Assembly: GCF_030504985.1 (NCBI RefSeq)
Contig: NZ_JASERU010000003.1
Location: forward strand, 124,001 to 188,000
DNA length: 64,000 bases
Origin: Fulvimonas sp. R45
Lineage (GTDB): Bacteria; Pseudomonadota; Gammaproteobacteria; Xanthomonadales; Rhodanobacteraceae
Direction: 5' to 3'
Shown: positions 28,504 to 38,360 of the stretch, piece after piece
Layout: every line of letters starts with the position of its first letter
Position numbering within the stretch: position 1 is the stretch's first letter
Notes under the pieces: generated by a model
What the model was told of the DNA's origin: nothing
Database searches by the model: none
The model's input: the letters and a program-made list of their open reading frames with translations, nothing else
Made by a program: the position numbers and the translations under genes

Positions 28504-30192
28504 ATGATCGTAGGCATTGATCTGGGCACGACCCATTCGCTCGTCGGCTGCTACGACGGGCAGGGTCCGCGCCTGTTCGCCAATCCGCTCGGCAGCCTGC
28601 TCACGCCGTCCGTGGTGGGCATCGACGGCGACGGGCACATGCTGGTCGGCCAGGCCGCGCGCGACCGCATGGTCAGCCACCCGGCGCAGGCGGTGGCCGC
28701 CTTCAAGCGCTGGATGGGCAGCGCGCGCGAGACCCGGCTGGGCGAACGCCTGTTCCGCCCCGAGGAGCTTTCCGCGCTGGTCCTGCGCGCCTTGCTGGCC
28801 GATGCCGAAGCCGCGCTGGGCGAGCGGGTGCACGAGGCGGTCATCAGCGTGCCGGCCTATTTCTCCGACGCCCAGCGCAAGGCCACCCGCGCCGCCGGCG
28901 AGCTGGCCGGCATCCGGGTCGAACGGCTCATCAACGAGCCCACCGCCGCGGCGCTGGCCTACGGCCTGCAGGACCGTCCCGACGGCTCGCGCTTCGTGGT
29001 CATCGACCTGGGCGGCGGCACCTTCGACGTCTCCGTGCTGGAGATGTTCGACGGCGTGGTCGAGGTGCACGCCAGCGCCGGCGACAACTTCCTCGGCGGC
29101 GAGGACTTCCTCGACGCGCTGCAGGCCGCCTGCCTCGCCGACCTGGGCATCGAGGCGGCGCAGCTGCCCGCCCCGCAGCGCGGACAGTTGCGCCGCTGGC
29201 TGGAGGCCGCCAAGTGCGAGCTGAGCCAGCAGCCGGAGGTGCACGTCGCCGGCCGGCTCGGCGAACAGCCGGTGGATTGGCGCATCGACCAGGAGCGCTT
29301 CGCGCGGCTGGCCGAGCCCCTCGTGCAGCGCATGCGTGCGCCGCTGGAGCGCGCCATGCGCGACGCGCGGCTGCAGGTCGAGCAGATCGACGACATCGTG
29401 CTGGTCGGCGGCGCCAGCCGCATGCCGGTGATCGCGCGCATGGTCTCGCGCATGTTCGGCCGCCTGCCGCTGCGGCACGTGCATCCCGACGAGGCCATCG
29501 CGCTCGGCGCCTGCGTGGCGGCGGGCCTGAAGGCGCGCGACCGGCGCCTGGACGAAGTCATCCTCACCGACGTCTGCCCCTACACGCTGGGCACCGAGGT
29601 CGCGCGCCGCGACGAGCGCGGGCAACTGCTGCCGGGCTTCTTCCACCCGATCATCCAGCGCAACAGCGTCGTGCCGGTGAGCCGCGAGGAATCCTTCTGG
29701 CCGGTCCAGGAACAGCAGACGCAGCTGAGCCTGGAGGTCTACCAGGGCGAAAGCCCGATGGTGGCGAACAACATCAAGCTCGGTGAGCTGGCGCTGAAGA
29801 TCGACCCGCGCCTGCCGCTGGCGAAGAACGAGGTGAAGGTGCGCTTCACCTACGACACCAACGGCGTGCTGCAGGTGGAGGCCACCACCTGTGCCACCGG
29901 CCAGCGCCACGAGCTGGTGCTGGAGCAGAACCCAGGGGTGCTGGACCCGCAGCAGATCCGCCAGCGGCTGGCGGCCCTGGCCGCGCTGAAGGTCCATCCG
30001 CGCGAGCGGCAGGAAAACATCGCCCTGCTCGCCCGCGCCGAGCGCCTGTACGAGGAACACCTGCCTGCGCGCGAGCAGCTGCAGGCCTGGATCGCGCGCT
30101 TCCGCGCCGCGGTGGAGACGCAGGACGACGCGCTGATCCGCCAGCATCGCCGCGACTTCGAGCGCGCCCTGGACACGCTGGAGCCGGCCTGA
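28504..30192 (+). CDS. hscC: HscC-like Hsp70 chaperone
   Basis: This DnaK-family ATPase has 562 aa, shorter than DnaK because the C-terminal lid is reduced. The signature motifs are GIDLGTTHS at the start, VIDLGGGTFDVSV and the nucleotide motif VLVGGASRMP. The C-terminal domain holds the substrate-binding segment. It is followed directly by a J-like protein gene (one-base overlap), as in HscC loci where specialised J-proteins sit alongside. Confidence 0.88.
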   Translation: MIVGIDLGTTHSLVGCYDGQGPRLFANPLGSLLTPSVVGIDGDGHMLVGQAARDRMVSHPAQAVAAFKRWMGSARETRLGERLFRPEELSALVLRALLADAEAALGERVHEAVISVPAYFSDAQRKATRAAGELAGIRVERLINEPTAAALAYGLQDRPDGSRFVVIDLGGGTFDVSVLEMFDGVVEVHASAGDNFLGGEDFLDALQAACLADLGIEAAQLPAPQRGQLRRWLEAAKCELSQQPEVHVAGRLGEQPVDWRIDQERFARLAEPLVQRMRAPLERAMRDARLQVEQIDDIVLVGGASRMPVIARMVSRMFGRLPLRHVHPDEAIALGACVAAGLKARDRRLDEVILTDVCPYTLGTEVARRDERGQLLPGFFHPIIQRNSVVPVSREESFWPVQEQQTQLSLEVYQGESPMVANNIKLGELALKIDPRLPLAKNEVKVRFTYDTNGVLQVEATTCATGQRHELVLEQNPGVLDPQQIRQRLAALAALKVHPRERQENIALLARAERLYEEHLPAREQLQAWIARFRAAVETQDDALIRQHRRDFERALDTLEPA

Positions 30193-31577
30193 TGTCGCCG
30201 CTGGAGTGGCTGGGCCTGGGCGCCGACGCCGACGCCGACGAGCGCATGGTCAAGCGCGCCTACGCCCAGCGCCTGCGCACCACGCGACCCGAGGACGATC
30301 CCGAGGGCTTCCAGCAGCTGCATGCGATCTACCAGGCGGCCCTGGCGCAATGCCGGCGCGCGCCGGCACCGGCCACGGCGCGAAGCACGCCACCGCCCGC
30401 GCTTGCCACGCCTGCGCCGCCGCGCGCGCCGGCGGACGTGGCGGCGACGACGCCCTTCGATCCCGACGGCTTTTCCACCGAGGCGATCCGGCAGGCCACC
30501 GCCGGCGACGCCAGTGCGCTGCAGGCCTGGCTCGTCGCCCAGCCCGCGCTGTGGTCGCTGCAGGCAAAGGCACGGGCCGGGCAGCACCTGTTCGCCCAGC
30601 TCCACCGCCAGGCGCCGCCGCTGCCGCCGGACGGCCTGGCCGTGCTGCTGCGCTTCTTCGACATGGACAACGTGCTGGCCGGCCACGACCCGGTGGCGTT
30701 GCAGCGACTGCAGCGACGGATGCAACTGGCGTGGGAACTGCAGCCGGCGCACCACGGCGCGCTGGCGCGCCGCCTCGAGACGAATCCGCACACGCTGCAG
30801 CGCTGGCTGCGACAGCTGTCGCGGCCGTTCCAGGCGCGCCAAGTGGCGCTGGTCGGCCTGATCCCGGAAGCCAGCGCCGACATGGCCCGATTCATTTCGC
30901 GGCTGACCGGCGACCACCCGGAGGACCTGCCGCCATCGGTCGACCTGCGCCAGGCGCGCTTCTGGCCGGAAGCCGCGGCGCGCGGCCAGGTCAACCGGGC
31001 GCGGCTGCTGATCGGCGGCACGCGTTGCGCCGCCGCGCTGCTGCTCGCCGTGCTGGTGGGCGCGCTGCTCGGCAAGCTCGCCCCCACGCCGCCGGCGACG
31101 TTCTCCTTCCTCGTGATGGCGTGGGTCGTCGGCATGGCCGCCGTGCCCTGCCTGATCTGGGCAGCGTGGATGGCCTGGCTTCCGTTCGAGCACTGGCATG
31201 CCCGGCCGGAATGGCTGCCGGCGCGCTGGCCGTGGCTGAACCTGCTGCTGGTGCCACTGCTCTGCGCGATCGGGCTGGGCGGCTGGCTGGGCACGCATCA
31301 CCATCCGGCGGCGCTGGTTCCGGTGGGGCTCGCCCTGTGGCTGGCGTTCCGCCGCCTCCTGCTGCGCAGCCGCGGCGGGCTGGCGCGCATCGCCCCGCGA
31401 CTGATCTGGTTCGCCCTCTTCCTCGCCTATCCCCTGTCTAACGCCTTCCACGCCAGCCTGCCGGACGACCTTCACGTGGACGACGCATGGGTCTTCGCCG
31501 GGGTGGCCCTGCTGCTGTGGGGACTGGACCTGTGGCGGCACCGCGGCTGCCTGCGGATAAGCGGGCGGGCGGCCTGA
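30192..31577 (+). CDS. J-domain-like membrane protein, partner of the HscC-like Hsp70
   Basis: The protein has 461 aa. Residues 1-50 match a J-domain core (LEWLGLGADA, KRAYAQRL), but the catalytic HPD triad is replaced by RPE at about 32-34. A Pro/Ala-rich linker and a helical domain follow. The last ~180 residues contain about five hydrophobic helices, so the protein should be anchored in the inner membrane with the J part in the cytoplasm. The overlap with the Hsp70 gene suggests the two work together. Confidence 0.75.
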   Translation: MSPLEWLGLGADADADERMVKRAYAQRLRTTRPEDDPEGFQQLHAIYQAALAQCRRAPAPATARSTPPPALATPAPPRAPADVAATTPFDPDGFSTEAIRQATAGDASALQAWLVAQPALWSLQAKARAGQHLFAQLHRQAPPLPPDGLAVLLRFFDMDNVLAGHDPVALQRLQRRMQLAWELQPAHHGALARRLETNPHTLQRWLRQLSRPFQARQVALVGLIPEASADMARFISRLTGDHPEDLPPSVDLRQARFWPEAAARGQVNRARLLIGGTRCAAALLLAVLVGALLGKLAPTPPATFSFLVMAWVVGMAAVPCLIWAAWMAWLPFEHWHARPEWLPARWPWLNLLLVPLLCAIGLGGWLGTHHHPAALVPVGLALWLAFRRLLLRSRGGLARIAPRLIWFALFLAYPLSNAFHASLPDDLHVDDAWVFAGVALLLWGLDLWRHRGCLRISGRAA

Positions 31578-31586
31578 ACCGAGCGA

Positions 31587-31613
31587 CGCCCGGCAACCCG
31601 TGTCAGCCGGGCG
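31587..31613. terminator. Possible shared hairpin between convergent genes
   Basis: The arms CGCCCGGC and GCCGGGCG are perfect around an 11-base loop that contains the stop codon of the minus-strand monooxygenase. There is no T run, so this is a weak candidate for a two-way terminator between the converging J-like and monooxygenase genes. Confidence 0.35.
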
Positions 31614-32805
31614 CGCTGTCCAGCAGCTTGCGGATCGGCCCCAGCACCGCTTTCAGGGTGACGAAGCGCGCGACCACGTCGCGCACCGCCGCCAGTGCGG
31701 GGCTGCGGCGGCACATCAGCTTCGTCAATGCACGCGAATTGTCCTGCGCCGCCTCCACCCGCGGGCGCTGGGCGTGCTCGTAGTCGCGCAGCGCCGCGGC
31801 CACGCTGGCGGCGTCGGTGGCCAGCAGCCGCCGCGCCAGCACGCCGGCCGATTCCATCGCCATGCCGGCGCCGATGCCCGCGGTAGGCACGAAGCCGGCC
31901 GCCGCGTCACCCAGCAGCACGGCGCGATCCACCGCCCAGGTCGCGCTGCGGCAGTCGGTGAGCGGCCAGTAATACGGCGTCGCCTGGCTTTCCGCCACCG
32001 CGTCCAGCGCACGCAGCAGCCAGTCGTCGGCGTGCCGCAGTTGGCGGCGGATGTGCGCCGCGAAGGCCTGCGGGCCGGCGCGGGTGTCGTCGCGGTGGCC
32101 GCCCACGAACACGCCGGCGCGGCCGAGCACCGGATAGACGCCCACGAAGAAGTCGCTGCCCCAGATTTCGTCGCCGCGCTCGGCATGTGCGGCGTCGCTG
32201 TCCATCCATGCCACCCAGCCGCCCCAGCCGCAGTCGAAGGTGGATACCTGTTCCGCCGGCAGCAGCAGCCCGCGGCTGGCCGAGTGCAGGCCGTCGGCCA
32301 GCACCACCGCGTCGAACGCGCCTTCCAGCGTGGCGTCGCCCTCGCGCAGCACGACATGTGCCGCTTCCGGCGTCTGCCGCAGCGACTGCAGCGTGCTCGC
32401 ATAGCTCACCGCGGCGCCACCTTCGGCCAGCGCCTGCATCAGCTCGCCGCGGGCGATGCCGCGGTATTCGCCGTAGCGGCTGAGCAGGCTGTCGATGGCG
32501 TATCCGCGCAGGCGCTGGCCGTGCCGCCCGTGCAGCACGTAGCGGTGGAAGCGCACGCTGCGCGCGCGGTAGGCCTCCCGCGCGCCAGCCAGCCGCAACG
32601 CCGGCTCGGCCAGCGGCATCAGCGCCAGCATGTAGCCGCTGTCGGCGTGGTCGTCGGCGCGTTCCAGCAGCACCGGGTGCAGGCCGCCGGCACGCAGCGC
32701 CTGGGCCAGGGTGAGGCCGGCCACGCCGGCGCCGACGACCAGCACGCGCAGGCGATCGCCCTGTGCGTGCGCGAGTTGTTCTTCCAGCGGGGTGGCGACG
32801 AACAT
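31603..32805 (-). CDS. FAD-dependent monooxygenase (PHBH/UbiH-like)
   Basis: This flavin-dependent hydroxylase has 400 aa. The FAD site VVGAGVAGLTLA is at the N-terminus, and LLGDAAAGFVPTAG is the second FAD motif. The ATG at 32805 was chosen because GGAG lies six bases upstream; a longer reading frame is probably untranslated. It is divergent from a TetR regulator, and two TetR-type operators lie between them. The substrate is not known. Confidence 0.85.
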   Translation of the reverse strand: MFVATPLEEQLAHAQGDRLRVLVVGAGVAGLTLAQALRAGGLHPVLLERADDHADSGYMLALMPLAEPALRLAGAREAYRARSVRFHRYVLHGRHGQRLRGYAIDSLLSRYGEYRGIARGELMQALAEGGAAVSYASTLQSLRQTPEAAHVVLREGDATLEGAFDAVVLADGLHSASRGLLLPAEQVSTFDCGWGGWVAWMDSDAAHAERGDEIWGSDFFVGVYPVLGRAGVFVGGHRDDTRAGPQAFAAHIRRQLRHADDWLLRALDAVAESQATPYYWPLTDCRSATWAVDRAVLLGDAAAGFVPTAGIGAGMAMESAGVLARRLLATDAASVAAALRDYEHAQRPRVEAAQDNSRALTKLMCRRSPALAAVRDVVARFVTLKAVLGPIRKLLDSAPG

Positions 32806-32818
32806 GTTCCGCTCCAAT

Positions 32819-32834
32819 TGGACCGGTTGGTCCA
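32819..32834. promoter_or_regulatory. TetR operator 1 (TGGACC-N4-GGTCCA)
   Basis: This is a perfect 16-bp palindrome with arms TGGACC and GGTCCA around GGTT. It lies 14 bp upstream of the monooxygenase start. An identical half-site pair recurs 36 bp away, so both are likely targets of the divergently encoded TetR protein. Confidence 0.75.
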
Positions 32835-32854
32835 CAGCCCATCCTCGCATGTCG

Positions 32855-32870
32855 TGGACCACCTGGTCCA
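32855..32870. promoter_or_regulatory. TetR operator 2 (TGGACC-N4-GGTCCA)
   Basis: The same arms TGGACC and GGTCCA flank ACCT. The centre is exactly 36 bp from operator 1, and the site lies 20 bp before the TetR start, so it would serve autoregulation. Both sites fall inside the 84-bp divergent promoter region. Confidence 0.75.
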
Positions 32871-32889
32871 GTCCCGCTACGCTACCGCG

Positions 32890-33501
32890 ATGAACACGAC
32901 AACCCCGTCTTCACCACGCGAACACGTGCTGCTGGCCGCGGCCGCGCGCGAGTTCGCCACGTCCGGCTACGAACGCGCCTCGCTGAATGCGGTGATCCGC
33001 GCCTGCGGCATGAGCAAGAGTTCGTTCTACCACCGCTTCGATTCCAAGCAGGCGCTGTTCGACCGCGTGGTGGACGAGGCCGCCGCCCTGCTGGCGCACG
33101 ACCTGGCCGCCCCCGAACCGGTGGAACTCGCGGGTCCGGATTTCTGGCCGCGCCTGGACGCCTTCGTGGCGCGCGCGGTGCCGGCGCTGGCGGAACCGGC
33201 GTGGTACACCGCCCTCGGCAAACTGTTCTACCTGCCCGACGTGCCGGCCGGGCGCAGCCCCGCGATGCGCCGCCTGCTCGACGGAGTGGACCGCTGGGTG
33301 CAGGCCGTGCTGAAGGCCGGCCGCGCCTGCGGCGCGGTCCGCGACGACCTGCCCGCCAGCCTCCAGGCCGAACTGGCCTTCGCCCTGCTGCAGGCGATGG
33401 ACCGCTGGTCGGTGGCGCACATGGATGCGATGAAGCCCGCGCAGCGGCGGCGCATCGCGGGACAACAGCTGGCCCTGCTGCGGCGCCTGCTGGCGCCGTG
33501 A
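32890..33501 (+). CDS. TetR-family transcriptional regulator
   Basis: This 203-aa regulator has an N-terminal helix-turn-helix (about residues 29-48, with SKSSFYHRF typical of the recognition helix) and a divergent ligand domain. No Shine-Dalgarno sequence is seen, so the message may be leaderless. The twin operators in front of it support repression of its own gene and of the monooxygenase. The ligand is unknown. Confidence 0.88.
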   Translation: MNTTTPSSPREHVLLAAAAREFATSGYERASLNAVIRACGMSKSSFYHRFDSKQALFDRVVDEAAALLAHDLAAPEPVELAGPDFWPRLDAFVARAVPALAEPAWYTALGKLFYLPDVPAGRSPAMRRLLDGVDRWVQAVLKAGRACGAVRDDLPASLQAELAFALLQAMDRWSVAHMDAMKPAQRRRIAGQQLALLRRLLAP

Positions 33502-33513
33502 AGGCGCTGCTCA

Positions 33514-33810
33514 GAGCCTGTTCAAAATCTCCCCGTGTCCCGCGCCGGGAGCTGTTTGCGCGCAGACCAAGGAAGAGCGAAGGAGTGGACGTCCGTCCAC
33601 GACTGAGCGATGACGCGGGGATGCGGGCCAACAGACCCGGCCCTCCGGGTTGCCTTGCCCTGGCCGCCATGCGGCAGCGCGCGGCTGGACCCCTGCCTTC
33701 GCAGGGGCAGGCTCTGCCAGCCAGCCAGCCAGGCAGGCGCTGCGCCACGCACTCCCACCGGGCGGCCAGGGCAAGGCAACACGAGCTACGGGGAGATCTT
33801 GAACAGGCTC
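33514..33810. mobile_element. MITE-like element with 23-bp inverted ends and a TCA duplication
   Basis: The terminal repeats GAGCCTGTTCAAxATCTCCCCGT (33514-33536 and 33788-33810) match with one difference. TCA flanks both ends, consistent with a 3-bp target duplication. Internally there is a further inverted pair (about 33648-33669 and 33760-33781). No transposase is encoded. GAGCC ends and a TNA target are typical of the IS1031 subgroup of IS5, so a derived MITE is likely, though this is inference. The right-hand TCA is the stop codon of the adjacent minus-strand gene. Confidence 0.7.
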
Positions 33811-34160
33811 TCAGTGCGAGCGGGGACGGAAGTGCAGCGGCATCGGTTCCACCGCCATGCGCGCCTGTCCGGACGGACCGGCGCCACGCGATGCGCTCGC
33901 GCCTGGCGTGGCCCCGACCGGCTTTTTTGGCCCGCAGGCGCCGCAGGTGTCGCAGCCGTCGGCACAGTTGCCGGTGGCCTGCTTCGGCTGCAGCCGGCGC
34001 GCGAGCGCCCGGGCGAAACGCGAGTCGCGCCGCGCCAGCCGGATCGACGCCGCCGCCAGCCAGCGGCTGGTGAGCCGCGGCGCCAGCTTGCGGAACGCCA
34101 CCAGCGCGCTGGCCGCCACGGCCAGGCCGACCGCCACGTACTGGACCAGCAGCCCGGCGC

Positions 34161-34164
<4 letters not shown>
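33811..34164 (-). CDS. Small Cys-rich membrane protein downstream of feoB
   Basis: This 117-aa protein has one N-terminal hydrophobic helix (about 5-24) and a short cysteine-rich segment with CADGCDTCGACG in the middle, which could bind iron or another metal. Its ATG overlaps the feoB stop (ATGA). Small proteins of this kind follow feoB in many xanthomonads; the role is unknown. Its stop codon lies exactly at the end of the adjacent MITE-like element, so its tail may have been altered by the insertion. Confidence 0.7.
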
Positions 34165-35992
<1,828 letters not shown>

Positions 35993-35996
<4 letters not shown>

Positions 35997-36244
35997 GCCG
36001 CCGCCTCCGCGACCTCGACCCGCGCGGCTTCGCCGCGGCGCAGCGCGAACCGGGTGGAACCGATCTGGATCAGCAGCGGATCGCCGCCCATCGGCCCGCG
36101 CGCGACCACGCGCACCGGCTCGCCCGGGACGAAACCCAGGTCGCGCAGGCGCTGCGCGATGGCATCGGCAGCATGGGCGTCATCGACTCGTTCGACCACG
36201 GCAGGCGCACCTTTCGGCAAGTCGGTCAGGCGCACGGGCACCAC
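35993..36244 (-). CDS. feoA: FeoA ferrous iron transport protein
   Basis: This SH3-like FeoA has 83 aa and contains a LRDLGFVPGEPVRV segment. It starts at GTG (36244); a poor ribosome site (GAAG) leaves the exact start uncertain. It acts as a cytoplasmic partner of FeoB. A Fur-box-like sequence lies just upstream. Confidence 0.88.
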
Positions 36245-36249
36245 ACTTC

Positions 36250-36272
36250 AAATAAGAATTGTTCGCATTGTA
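36250..36272 (-). promoter_or_regulatory. Putative Fur box and -10 region of feoA
   Basis: On the minus strand, the sequence AATGCGAACAATTCTTATTT (36269-36250) resembles Fur-binding sites of xanthomonads (AATGCGAAT.ATTCTCATTT-like). The preceding TACAAT (36272-36267) would fit a -10 element. Fur would then repress feoAB when iron is plentiful. This is by motif similarity only. Confidence 0.6.
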
Positions 36273-36340
36273 ATCCTTTCGACACCGGTATGCAGCCCTG
36301 CGTCGTTTTGCGCAAAGCTGCAGGCGGCAGGTCCTCTGCC

Positions 36341-36467
36341 CGTCATTCCGGCGCAGGCCGGAGGTGCTTTTCAACAGACGAAGGGCTGGTCATCCAGTGA
36401 CGTCGGTGCATGCTTGTCGCGAAAACCCATCGCTCTCGCTGCTGGATTCCGGCCTGCGCCGGAATGG
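36341..36467. repeat. REP-type palindrome pair between feoA and the hydratase
   Basis: Two copies of ATTCCGGCGCAGGCCGGA-like palindromes face each other (36341-36362 and 36442-36467). The interior shares about 47 bases, in inverse orientation, with the repeat at 21659-21705. This is the same family as the pair at 44582-44694. The remaining 36273-36514 shows no gene. Confidence 0.78.
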
Positions 36468-36514
36468 CGAGCGGGCCCTAGAATGGGCGCCTCCCGACCC
36501 TGCGGAACCCGCGA

Positions 36515-37303
36515 ATGACCGCCATACGGATCACCGACCGCGCCGGCGTGCGCGAACTCGCCCTGGACCGGCCCGAAGTGCACAACGCCTTCGACGACGC
36601 GCTGATCGCCGAGCTGGCCGCCGCGATCGAGGCCGCCGGCCACGACCCGGCGGTGCGCGCGCTGGTGCTCACCGGCGCGGGCGCCAGCTTCTCCGCCGGC
36701 GCGGACCTGAACTGGATGCGCGGCATGGCCGGCGCCAGCGAGGCGGAGAACCGCGCCGACTCGCTGCGCCTGGCGCGGCTGATGCGCAGCCTGCAGTTCT
36801 GCCCCAAGCCCACCGTGGCGCGCGTCAACGGCGCGGCCTACGGCGGCGGCGTGGGCCTGGTCGCCTGCTGCGACATCGCCATCGGCGCGGACACGGCGAA
36901 GTTCGGCCTCACTGAAGTGAAGCTCGGCCTGGTGCCGGCGGTGATCTCGCCCTATGTGGTCGCCGCCATCGGCCTGCGCCAGGCGCGCCGGCTGTTCCTC
37001 ACCGGCGAGGTGTTCGACGCCGCCGAGGCGCGGCACATCGGCCTGCTGCACCAGGTGGTCGCGCCCGGGGCGCTGGACGAGGCGGTGGCCGCCACGCTGA
37101 AGCTGCTGGCCAAGGCCGGTCCGCTGGCGCAGCACGAGGCCAAGCGCCTGGCCTGCCGCGTCGCCGGGCTGGACGAGCACGCCGCCGAACGCACCGATCA
37201 CCATAACGCCGAGCTGATCGCCCGCCTGCGCGTGTCGCCGGAAGGCCAGGAAGGGCTCGCCGCCTTCCTCGACAAGCGCGCACCGGCGTGGGTATCCCGC
37301 TGA
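36515..37303 (+). CDS. liuC: Methylglutaconyl-CoA hydratase (enoyl-CoA hydratase family)
   Basis: This 262-aa crotonase-fold enzyme has GAGASFSAGADLNWMRG (oxyanion hole) and GAAYGGGVGLVACCD with the acid/base region. The ADLNWM stretch is typical of liuC-type hydratases. It would hydrate 3-methylglutaconyl-CoA to HMG-CoA in leucine breakdown. It sits 2 kb before the carboxylase alpha subunit, in the usual liu neighbourhood. Confidence 0.88.
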   Translation: MTAIRITDRAGVRELALDRPEVHNAFDDALIAELAAAIEAAGHDPAVRALVLTGAGASFSAGADLNWMRGMAGASEAENRADSLRLARLMRSLQFCPKPTVARVNGAAYGGGVGLVACCDIAIGADTAKFGLTEVKLGLVPAVISPYVVAAIGLRQARRLFLTGEVFDAAEARHIGLLHQVVAPGALDEAVAATLKLLAKAGPLAQHEAKRLACRVAGLDEHAAERTDHHNAELIARLRVSPEGQEGLAAFLDKRAPAWVSR

Positions 37304-37326
37304 AGCCACCACCAAGGAGACAGATC

Positions 37327-37710
37327 ATGCTCGATCACCTCGGCCTTCCGGTTTCCGACTACGAACACAGCAAGGCGTTCTACCTGCAGGCGCTGGCCCC
37401 GCTGGGCGCGGGCCTGGTGCTGGAGGTGGGCGCGGACCTGACCGGCGACCGCTCGCATGCCGGTTTCGGCCGCGACGGCAAGCCGTCGCTGTGGATCGGC
37501 GAGGCGCCCGCCCGCGCGAGGATGCACGTCGCCCTCGTCGCGGACGACCGCGCCGCCGTGGACGCCTTCCATCGCGCCGCGCTCGCCGCCGGCGGCACCG
37601 ACAACGGCGGGCCCGGCCTGCGCCCGCACTACCATCCGCACTACTACGCGGCCTTCGTGCTCGATCCCGACGGCCACAACATCGAGGCCGTCTGCCACCG
37701 TCCCGCCTGA
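37327..37710 (+). CDS. VOC-fold protein (glyoxalase/bleomycin-resistance family)
   Basis: This 127-aa protein has the VOC fold, with a C-terminal metal/substrate motif region HYHPHYYAAFVLDPDGHNIEAVC. It is close to the liu genes but the family is too broad to give a function. A paralogue with the same ending lies at 51212-51571. Confidence 0.75.
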   Translation: MLDHLGLPVSDYEHSKAFYLQALAPLGAGLVLEVGADLTGDRSHAGFGRDGKPSLWIGEAPARARMHVALVADDRAAVDAFHRAALAAGGTDNGGPGLRPHYHPHYYAAFVLDPDGHNIEAVCHRPA

Positions 37711-37746
37711 TCCGCCGCACGCCGTGGCGTGCCACGAGGATCCACC

Positions 37747-38265
37747 ATGCCCCACCCCGTGCTCAACCTCGATGACGTCGTGATCCAGACCGCCACGCCC
37801 GCCGGCGCCCCGCAGGGCGCCACCGCCGAACGCTACGACCTGCGCTGGGGCGAGATCGCCAGCCGCATCGGCGCGCGCAAGCTCGGCTATAACCTCACCG
37901 TGGTGGCGCCGGGCAAGCGCGCCTGCCCGTTCCATAGCCACCGCAACGACGAGGAAATGTTCTTCATCCTCGAAGGCGCGGGCGAGCTGCGCTACGGCGA
38001 GGCGCGGCATCCGCTGCGCCCGGGCGACGTGGTCGCCTGCCCGCCCGGCGGCCCGGAGACCGCGCACCAGATCATCAACACCGGCGCGACGGAACTGCGC
38101 TACCTGGCGGTGAGCACGATGGAGCCGGTGGAGATCTGCGAGTACCCGGACTCGGGCAAGTTCGGCGCGTTCGCCGACGGCATGCCGGGCGCGGACAACC
38201 AGCCGCCGCGCTTCCGCCACCTCGGCCGCGCCGGCGACGCGCGCGACTACTGGGAAGGCGAATAG
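37747..38265 (+). CDS. Cupin-domain protein
   Basis: This 172-aa single-domain cupin has the metal motif HSHRNDEEMFFILEGAGE, followed by GDVVACPPGGPETAH for the second motif. The ATG behind GAGGATCC was chosen. Two His and one Glu suggest a metal site. Its role beside the liu genes is unknown; it could be a small oxygenase, isomerase or a sensor. Confidence 0.8.
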   Translation: MPHPVLNLDDVVIQTATPAGAPQGATAERYDLRWGEIASRIGARKLGYNLTVVAPGKRACPFHSHRNDEEMFFILEGAGELRYGEARHPLRPGDVVACPPGGPETAHQIINTGATELRYLAVSTMEPVEICEYPDSGKFGAFADGMPGADNQPPRFRHLGRAGDARDYWEGE

Positions 38266-38360
38266 CCCCCCGCTTTGCTGCGCTGCGCATCGGCGCGGCG
38301 GCGCGCATCTGCTAACTTCCGGGGGCTTTGCCTCCCCTCGGACAGCTCCAAGGACCCCGC

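Noticed and set aside
26281-30147. Minus-strand frame of about 1300 codons opposite the carboxylase and Hsp70 genes
   Set aside because: It spans several clear plus-strand genes and their gaps, and its composition (Ala, Arg, His, Val rich) is that of a shadow frame.
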